Of a stretch of DNA of 64,000 nt, positions 58,378 through 64,000 are shown in pieces. The stretch's first letter is position 1, and each line of letters starts with the position of its first letter. Origin of the DNA: Flavobacterium sp. CS20 (GTDB lineage Bacteria > Bacteroidota > Bacteroidia > Flavobacteriales > Flavobacteriaceae); NCBI RefSeq assembly GCF_018080005.1, contig NZ_CP073015.1:1550001-1614000 (forward strand), read 5' to 3'. The notes beneath the pieces are model-generated. The model was not told where the DNA came from, ran no database searches, and saw only the letters and a list, made by a program, of their open reading frames with translations. A program made the translations under genes and the position numbers.

Positions 58378-58434
58378 GAGCTTGCAGAAAAGGCTCAAGA
58401 AACTTCAACAGAAATTACTGTTTTTGCTGGGGTT
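58378..58434 (+). repeat. 57-bp duplicated fragment of nadA
   Basis: This piece matches nadA positions 54472-54528 at 54 of 57 bases (GAGCTTGCA, AAGGCTCAAGAAACTTC, TTTTTGCTGGGGTT). It encodes a stretch like ELAEKAQETST without the rest of the gene. It lies between nadB and the AraC regulator. Confidence 0.85.
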
Positions 58435-58459
58435 GGTTTTCCAAACACTATGAAAAAAA

Positions 58460-59350
58460 TTAATTTATACTTCTAAACTCTTTTGGACTTACACCAACTT
58501 TTTGTTTAAACAGACGGGTAAAGTGTTGTGGATAACTAAAGCCTAATTCGTAAGCTATTTCACTAATAGATTTACTCTCATCATAAATACGTTCTTTAGC
58601 GACATTAATGACTTTAGATTGAATATAATCTTGTGCAGATTTGCCGATTTCTTTTTTGATTAAATCACCAAAATAATTAGAAGACAAATTCAAACACTCT
58701 GCAAAATATTGCACCATAGGAAACCCAATTTCTGTGGCTTTGTCAGATTTAAAATAATCATTGAGTAAAACTTCAAAATCCGATAATATATCAGAGTTTA
58801 TATGCTCTCGAGTGATAAATTGACGGTCGTAAAAACGGTCGCAGTAATTTAAAAACAGCTCTATATTGGAAGTGATTAACTTTTTGCTGTGTTTATCTAC
58901 ATTTTGTTGGAGTTCATAACTAATTTTTGAAAAACACTCCATTATAATTTGCTTTTCTTTTTGCGATATATGTAAGGCTTCACTGGATTGGTAATGAAAA
59001 AAATTATAATCATTCATCATACCTGCCAAGGGCATTCCTAGTAACAAATCGGGATGAAACACCAATCCGTTACCCATAGGTTGGTATTCATCGGTTTTAT
59101 TTAGGACGTCAATAACTTGTCCAGGAGACACAAATACCAAAGTTCCTTCTTGATAATCATAAGTTTGTTTTCCATATTTTAAATCACCGCATTTTACATC
59201 TTTCAAAAACACACAGTATAAATCAAAATACATTTTAGAACCAGAACGTTTGTCCGCTTTCGAAAAATCAATAACATTTACCAATGGATGAAAGGTTTCG
59301 TGTTGATTGAAATTATTATAGTCACTAACAGTTTTAAAATCGTATTCCAT
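58460..59350 (-). CDS. AraC-family transcriptional regulator
   Basis: The protein has 296 residues. The N-terminal cupin-like sensor part (TFHPLVNVIDFSKADKRSGS, GTLVFVSPGQVIDVL) is followed by two helix-turn-helix motifs in the last about 100 residues (CLNLSSNYFGDLIKKEIG and SISEIAYELGFSYPQHFTRL, ending VGVSPKEFRSIN). It is divergent from the flavodoxin gene. The shared 150-bp region holds the repeated site described below, so it probably controls the flavodoxin, hydrolase and cupin genes. Confidence 0.93.
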   Translation of the reverse strand: MEYDFKTVSDYNNFNQHETFHPLVNVIDFSKADKRSGSKMYFDLYCVFLKDVKCGDLKYGKQTYDYQEGTLVFVSPGQVIDVLNKTDEYQPMGNGLVFHPDLLLGMPLAGMMNDYNFFHYQSSEALHISQKEKQIIMECFSKISYELQQNVDKHSKKLITSNIELFLNYCDRFYDRQFITREHINSDILSDFEVLLNDYFKSDKATEIGFPMVQYFAECLNLSSNYFGDLIKKEIGKSAQDYIQSKVINVAKERIYDESKSISEIAYELGFSYPQHFTRLFKQKVGVSPKEFRSIN

Positions 59351-59409
59351 AACTTAAAATTATTACTCAAAATTAGTCAAAAAAATAATTCAATCATTAA
59401 AAATGAGCA

Positions 59410-59452
59410 AAATCAGTAATATTGGTATATCAACCTGTAATTGGTATAAAGA
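59410..59452 (+). promoter_or_regulatory. Candidate AraC-type operator upstream of the flavodoxin gene
   Basis: Two half-sites in direct repeat, AGTAATATTGGTA (GTAAT at 59416) and TGTAATTGGTATAAA (GTAAT at 59437), are 21 bp apart, two helical turns, as expected for an AraC dimer. The same arrangement recurs at 60229/60250. Confidence 0.6.
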
Positions 59453-59503
59453 TGCCTATTGTAAATTTACACATCTTTGCATAAATGAAAAATAGTGTCA
59501 AAG

Positions 59504-60127
59504 ATGAAAACGTCTTTCTTAATTCTTGTATTGTCTTTTATGAATGTTTTTACTTGTAACCAAAATCAAAGTGAAACTTCAAAAAAACAAATTGAAATTA
59601 AAGATAGAACGCAAAGAAATATATTAATTGTTTTTCTGTCTAGAACCAAAAACACAGAAGCCGTTGCTAAAATCATTCAAAAAAAAGTTGGTGGAAATTT
59701 GGTTTCCTTAGGGTTAGTCAACCCCTATCCAGAAAACTATCAAAAAATTGTAGCACAAGTCGATCGTGAAAATGATGAAGGTTTTTTGCCTGAATTAAAA
59801 ACCAAAATTAACGATTTGGATAATAATGACACGATTTTTATTGGCTTCCCTACTTGGGATATGCAAATGCCACCACCAAAGAAAAGTTTCTTGTCGGAAA
59901 ATGATTTAAACGGGAAAACAATTATCCCGTTTAATACCAACGCAGGCTATGGTGTAGGCAGTGGTTTTGATACAGTTGAAGAACTCTGTTCTGATTCGAC
60001 CATTTTAGAAGGTTTCTCAACAAAAGGTGGCGTTGAGCGCGATGGTATTTTATTTGTAATGGAAGGTGAAAAATTAATTCAAGTAAAAAAACAAGTAACT
60101 TTCTGGTTACAAAAAATAGGCTTTTAA
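59504..60127 (+). CDS. Exported (lipoprotein) flavodoxin
   Basis: The protein has 207 residues. A lipoprotein-type signal (SFLILVLSFMNVFTC) precedes a flavodoxin-4-like domain: the FMN phosphate loop LIVFLSRTKNTEAVAK, FIGFPTWDMQMPPPKKSFL and FNTNAGYGVGSGFDTVEEL. Flavodoxins are mostly cytoplasmic, so a membrane-anchored extracytoplasmic one is unusual. I start at the ATG at 59504; an in-frame GTG three codons earlier is less likely. It probably works with the hydrolase and cupin downstream. Confidence 0.85.
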   Translation: MKTSFLILVLSFMNVFTCNQNQSETSKKQIEIKDRTQRNILIVFLSRTKNTEAVAKIIQKKVGGNLVSLGLVNPYPENYQKIVAQVDRENDEGFLPELKTKINDLDNNDTIFIGFPTWDMQMPPPKKSFLSENDLNGKTIIPFNTNAGYGVGSGFDTVEELCSDSTILEGFSTKGGVERDGILFVMEGEKLIQVKKQVTFWLQKIGF

Positions 60128-60221
60128 TAGTTAAATCATAAATAAAATGAAAGCATTGAAAATAAAATAATTCAACAAGAAAGATAGTAGTTCATCGGTT
60201 TTACTGAAAGCAAAATTATCT

Positions 60222-60264
60222 AAAATCGGTAATATTGGTAAGGACTTACGTAATCCGTGTAAAA
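60222..60264 (+). promoter_or_regulatory. Candidate AraC-type operator upstream of the hydrolase gene
   Basis: CGGTAATATTGGTA (GTAAT at 60229) and CGTAATCCGTGTAAA (GTAAT at 60250) repeat the pattern of the site at 59410-59452, with the same 21-bp spacing and 17 of 18 identical bases in the first half-site (AAAATC through GGTA). The gap 60128-60314 holds no gene I can support. Confidence 0.6.
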
Positions 60265-60314
60265 TTAATTGTATTATTCTTGCTAAATTTATATTTTCAA
60301 TTAAAATCAACAAA

Positions 60315-61404
60315 ATGAAAACATATATACTATCAATACTATTCCTTTTGTTTTTTATAACCTCAAGCAATGCTCAGGAAAATAATAAGAAACCGCTCAT
60401 AATAGAAGCTCAAGGAGCTTTTGCCGTGGGAGGCAGTATAAAGAAAAGCACAGGAAATTTTGATCCTATCGCTGATGGAGCTTTTAATCCTTCAAATCAA
60501 AGTACAGAAGGGCAGACATTACACGGTGACCACGCCTCTGTTTTTTACCAAATTCCTGTAGAACATCGAAAATTACCACTTGTGTTCTGGCACGGATATG
60601 GTCAATCGATGCGAACTTGGCAAACTACCCCAGATGGGCGTGAAGGTTTTCAAAGTATTTTTCTAAGAAAAGGATTTCCTGTTTATTTATTAGACCAACC
60701 CAGAAGAGGTCTTGCAGGTCAGAGTTTAAAGCCTATAAAATTGGAAGCAAGAACAGAGGATCAACTTTGGTTTGGTATTTTCAGAATGGGGGAAGGAACC
60801 ACATTTTACCCAAATATTCAGTTTTCTAAAGAACCAAAGGCACTTAATCAATTTTTTCGCCGATGCACTCCAGATACAGGTCCTTTAAATATCGACATAA
60901 ATACCGATGCCGTTTCTGCTTTATTTGACAAAATTGGAGAGGGAATATTGGTTACCCACTCGCATAGTGGAGGTCAAGGTTGGTTAACAGCTCTTAAAAA
61001 TGAAAATATAAAAGCAATAGTGTCTTACGAGCCAGGGAGCAATTTTGTATTCCCTAATGGTGCTGTACCTAAACCTATTCCTTATGTAGGAGGCATATTA
61101 AGTGCTCGAGGAGTAAGTATCAAGTGAGTTCAAAAAACTAACGAAAATTCCCATAATTATTTATTACGGAGATTACATCCCTGAAAAAGAAGTTGAGAAT
61201 CCTGGTAAGGAGCAATGGCGTGCCTCACTTCAAATGGCTCGAAAGTGGACAAGAACTGTAAACAATGCTGGAGGAGATGTAACACTAGTGGTACTGCCCG
61301 AAATTGGTATACAAGGAAATACGCATTTCCCAATGTCGGACTTAAACAATCAGGAAATTGCCAATCTTATGTACGATTGGCTCAACAAAAAAAGATTAAA
61401 TTAA
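60315..61404 (+). CDS. Exported alpha/beta-fold hydrolase, frameshifted near 61122
   Basis: It has a signal peptide (MKTYILSILFLLFFITSSNAQ). The fold motifs are LPLVFWHGYGQSMRTW (oxyanion region), PVYLLDQPRRGLAGQS and the nucleophile elbow VTHSHSGGQGW. A surplus base near 61122 ends the first frame at 61127. In the next frame the protein continues EFKKLTKIPIIIYYGDYI and the catalytic His region GNTHFPMSDLNNQ, ending NKKRLN. The whole is 362 residues. It is followed 12 bp later by the cupin gene. Confidence 0.85.
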
Positions 61405-61416
61405 AACTAAATAAAA

Positions 61417-61890
61417 ATGAAAAATCTAATTACAGTATTATTATTTATTATTCCTATGCTTTTATCTGCTCAATCAAAGGAATACAGCGTTTCAACGTTT
61501 CACGAAGAAGGCTTTAAGGCACCAAACACACACTATATTGGCGAGGCTTGGTTAAATGGGGTGCTAGAAGTGAAAGGAGATTTAAACTTTCACATCACAA
61601 AGGCTAATTTTAAGGCAAACTCAACGCTAGACTGGCATAAACACACCTCTATTCAAGTTCTAATTTATGTTGAAGGCGAAGGCTATTACCAAGAAAGAGG
61701 AAAAGACCCTATAATTCTTAAAGCGGGTGATGTCATTAAATGTAAAAAAGATACGGAACACTGGCACGCTTCAACTAAAGAAAGTGATGTGACTTATTTG
61801 GCTATTTATGGTGGTGATAATCCTACAACTTGGACTGAGGTGCTTACCCAAGAATATTATGATGATGTAGCCAAACAACTCAAACAATAA
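61417..61890 (+). CDS. Exported cupin-domain protein
   Basis: The protein has 157 residues with a signal peptide (MKNLITVLLFIIPMLLSAQ). The double-stranded beta-helix has the metal-binding cupin motifs around LDWHKHTSIQVLIYVEGEG and DVIKCKKDTEHWHAS (His residues in both). The substrate is unknown; such proteins often accompany aldo-keto reductases and flavodoxins in AraC-controlled redox clusters. It is the last gene of the regulon. Confidence 0.9.
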   Translation: MKNLITVLLFIIPMLLSAQSKEYSVSTFHEEGFKAPNTHYIGEAWLNGVLEVKGDLNFHITKANFKANSTLDWHKHTSIQVLIYVEGEGYYQERGKDPIILKAGDVIKCKKDTEHWHASTKESDVTYLAIYGGDNPTTWTEVLTQEYYDDVAKQLKQ

Positions 61891-62128
61891 CTTACAAATT
61901 TCTTGATTGGGTTTAAAACTTTTTATAAAACTTTCTATATTACAGTTAAAAATTGCAAATATCAAATAGATATAAGATATCTGTAGTCGAATAATACTTT
62001 CATCTTTTTATAAACGAGCTATTTTAAATTTCAAAAGTTTAAAAAAGCAACAGAATGATTTAGGGATATACTCAACCATAAACATAGGGTTTATAAAGTT
62101 AAAACAGTTGAATACTTGTTAAATAAAA

Positions 62129-62161
62129 AAACCTGCCAGATTTTAGTAATCTGGCAGGTTT
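62129..62161. terminator. Strong bidirectional terminator
   Basis: AAACCTGCCAGATT (62129-62142) pairs perfectly with AATCTGGCAGGTTT (62148-62161). The minus-strand side is followed by seven T residues and ends the T9SS gene; the plus-strand side can also serve the cupin gene. The remaining part of 61891-62128 shows no gene. Confidence 0.88.
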
Positions 62162-62191
62162 AATGTGCTTAAAGATTATAGTAGCCTATAA

Positions 62192-64000
62192 CTATTTTTT
62201 AATAATCACTTTTTGGGTTTGATTGACGCGTGATCCGATGAATCTGAACAGATAAACTCCATCCATTAAATTATTTACATCTATAGTTTGAACCGTTTGG
62301 TTAATAGGACTTGTACTTATTAGTTTACCAGTTATATCATATATATATAATTTTACTTGGTTTGTGTCAACTCCATTGTAGCTTAGCGTTATTTCGCTAC
62401 TTGCAGGGTTTGGATATAAACCAATGTTAACCTTGAAATCTTTAACACTTAAGGTGGTTAAGTCGAACTCAATTGAACTGTTTTCGCAGTTATTGTTGGT
62501 TACAACAACGGTGTAAATCCCATTTACGCTTGGTTGGTAGGTTTGCTCCGTTGCACCTTCAATTAAATTACCTTCAAAATACCATTGGTAAGTATCGAAA
62601 ACTCCGGTTTCTAAACTTTCAGTAGTGCTGTTATAACTAATTGTTGGCTCTGGAACTGAGTTTACTGTAACCTGAACCGCAGTTCTTTCACTTTCACAAC
62701 CATCAAGGTTAGTCTCTGAAACATAATACGTTCCTGAATTGATAGATTCTGAAAGATTTAGAGAAAAAGGAGTATTGACATCGGTATACCAGCTTAAGTC
62801 CGTACCAATTGCATCTAAATCAGCCACTGTGGAGGCTCCACAAAAAATTTGTGCCTCAGCGATTGGCGCGTCTGGAACTATAGATATAAAAATGGAAACC
62901 GCAGTTCTTTCACTTTCACAACCATTGATAGTTTGTGATACGTAATAAGTTCCAGTGGTAACATTTGCTGTATGACTAAGAGCATCGATATCATCTACTT
63001 CTAAATACCACGTAAGCATATTGCCTTCGCCTTCTAAATCTGCTATAATAGTGTTGCCACAGAATGTTTGATCTTCTACAATTGGTGCTTCCACTAGTGC
63101 AGGCTCTGTAATGGTAACAGTAGCCATAACTGATGTTGTACTTCCACAACCATTAGCATCTGTAACAAAGAGGTTATAAACCCCAGACGGAACTCCTGAT
63201 AACATTGAAGAAGTAGAACCGTTACTCCAAAGATAAGTGTAAGGAGCTGTGCCTCCTGAAACTCCAACTGTAGCTGAGCCATCACTTAAACCGTTGCAAG
63301 AAATATTAATCTGTGAAATTAATGTAGCTGTTAGTTCTGAACTTACGTTCAACTGAATACTCATTCTTTGACTTTCACATAATGTAAGCTCATCGAAAGC
63401 AGAAACATAGTATGTTCCTGTTGATAAAGCAGTATCGTTAGATAGAGCTGTTCCTCCTGTTGCTGTATCATACCAATTGTACACAACATTGTTTGTTCCT
63501 GAAACAGGTAAATCAACAACGATAGCTTCAAAACACAATTCTTGCGTCGATAAAGTTGGTGCCGCTGGTAATTCATTTATAGTTACAGTTACCTCAGTAA
63601 CTTCACTCTCACAAGTATTGACAGTTTGTGATACAAAGTAAGTGCCGCTCAAAACTTCAGTTGTACTAATTAACTCATCAAAGTTTGAATTGTACCAGAT
63701 TAGATTTTCGCCTTCAGCCTGTAATTCACTAACTGTTGCACTACCGCAAAATACTTGATTTGCTTCTGCTACTGGAGCAGATGGATTTTCATTCACAGTT
63801 ATTTCAACAGAAATTCTTTCACTTTCACAACCATTGACAGTTTGTGATACGTAATAAGTTCCAGTGGTAACATTTGCTGTATGACTAAGAGCATCGATAT
63901 CATCTACTTCTAAATACCATGTAAGCATATTGCCTTCGCCTTCTAAATCTGCTATAATAGTGTTGCCACAGAATGTTTGATCTTCTACAATTGGTGCTTC
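62192..64000 (-). CDS. Large T9SS-secreted protein with SprB and Ig-like repeats, start outside window
   Basis: The frame is open to the right edge; at least 602 C-terminal residues are seen. They consist of Ig-like units of about 75 residues built on FCGxxTVADL, LxWY, SGTYYVSQT and GCESERTAVxVTVN, one SprB repeat (ISCNGLSDGSATVGVSGG, PYTYLWSNG) and a type A T9SS sorting domain (IGLYPNPASSEITLSYNG, VNNLMDGVYLFRF, ending KVIIKK). SprB-type proteins are surface adhesins linked to gliding. The Cys pairs in each unit may form disulfides. The terminator lies just downstream. Confidence 0.88.
   Translation of the reverse strand, partial: EAPIVEDQTFCGNTIIADLEGEGNMLTWYLEVDDIDALSHTANVTTGTYYVSQTVNGCESERISVEITVNENPSAPVAEANQVFCGSATVSELQAEGENLIWYNSNFDELISTTEVLSGTYFVSQTVNTCESEVTEVTVTINELPAAPTLSTQELCFEAIVVDLPVSGTNNVVYNWYDTATGGTALSNDTALSTGTYYVSAFDELTLCESQRMSIQLNVSSELTATLISQINISCNGLSDGSATVGVSGGTAPYTYLWSNGSTSSMLSGVPSGVYNLFVTDANGCGSTTSVMATVTITEPALVEAPIVEDQTFCGNTIIADLEGEGNMLTWYLEVDDIDALSHTANVTTGTYYVSQTINGCESERTAVSIFISIVPDAPIAEAQIFCGASTVADLDAIGTDLSWYTDVNTPFSLNLSESINSGTYYVSETNLDGCESERTAVQVTVNSVPEPTISYNSTTESLETGVFDTYQWYFEGNLIEGATEQTYQPSVNGIYTVVVTNNNCENSSIEFDLTTLSVKDFKVNIGLYPNPASSEITLSYNGVDTNQVKLYIYDITGKLISTSPINQTVQTIDVNNLMDGVYLFRFIGSRVNQTQKVIIKK
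62905..63091 (-). repeat. Near-identical internal repeat of the T9SS protein, copy 1
   Basis: These 187 bp match 63814-64000 with about two mismatches; the offset is 909 bp. The encoded unit includes the pieces VEDQTFCGNTIIADLEGEG, TGTYYVSQT and NGCESER. Confidence 0.9.
63814..64000 (-). repeat. Near-identical internal repeat of the T9SS protein, copy 2
   Basis: This is the second copy of the unit at 62905-63091; it reaches the window edge and probably continues. Such high DNA identity implies recent duplication or gene conversion. Confidence 0.9.

Noticed and set aside
60128..60314. Small gene starting ATGAAAGCATTGAAAATA downstream of the flavodoxin gene
   Set aside because: The frame closes after a few codons and shows no family; the region is better explained as the operator and promoter of the hydrolase gene.
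61215..61517. Plus-strand frame of 100 codons between hydrolase and cupin
   Set aside because: It overlaps the true continuation of the hydrolase and the cupin start in other frames and is rich in Cys, Arg and Lys without family features.

Overview
The window reads as chromosomal DNA of a member of the Flavobacteriaceae (phylum Bacteroidota). Supporting signs are the AT-rich sequence, the type IX secretion (T9SS) regulator PorX, two T9SS type A C-terminal sorting domains, a complete alternative complex III locus followed by caa3-type oxidase genes, a large TonB-dependent receptor, promoters of the TTG/TAnnTTTG type, and tRNA without an encoded CCA. The many insertion sequences and broken genes would suit a marine or psychrophilic genus such as Psychroflexus, but that is a guess.

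Layout. 0-8.7 kb holds housekeeping genes: a GlmU-like transferase (cut by the left edge), an outer-membrane barrel, a LysM protein, guaA, an HD phosphohydrolase, porX and tsaE. 8.7-12.9 kb is a phenylalanine/tyrosine operon (pheA, aminotransferase, tyrA, DAHP synthase-chorismate mutase). It is preceded by an apparent Phe/Tyr-rich leader peptide with mutually exclusive antiterminator and terminator hairpins. 13.1-17.5 kb has a T9SS-exported protein, rsgA, dtd, an FKBP isomerase and tRNA-Arg(CCT). 17.8-29.5 kb, minus strand, is the respiratory locus actABCDEF-coxB-ctaD, with single-base frameshifts in actC and ctaD.

29.6-45.8 kb is an accessory region. Its core reads TIGR04282 transferase, TonB receptor, YnjB lipoprotein, two permeases, YnjD ATPase, radical SAM protein, rhodanese, second TIGR04282 transferase and purine nucleoside phosphorylase, all on the plus strand. 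I read this as one uptake and processing system of unknown substrate. It has been hit by two IS66-family elements with 8-bp target duplications, by a block carrying a flavin monooxygenase and the 3' end of a HpaII-like restriction gene flanked by about 80-bp direct repeats, and by a small repeat element that duplicated the start of a gene.

45.9-58.2 kb carries radC, a deacetylase-like protein, a YjjG-type phosphatase, rarA, a rhomboid protease, an Rrf2 regulator, a B12-dependent ribonucleotide reductase with an internal stop, nadA, and nadB cut in two by an IS4-family element. 58.4-61.9 kb is a small AraC-type regulon (exported flavodoxin, alpha/beta hydrolase, cupin). Two of its upstream regions share the same 21-bp-spaced repeated site. 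The window ends inside a large repetitive T9SS-secreted protein with SprB and Ig-like repeats.

One caution applies throughout. At least nine single-base indels and two in-frame stops hit otherwise conserved genes, and several lie in short homopolymers. Either this is a strongly decaying accessory genome or the assembly contains indel errors. Claims that depend on a broken gene should be read with that in mind.
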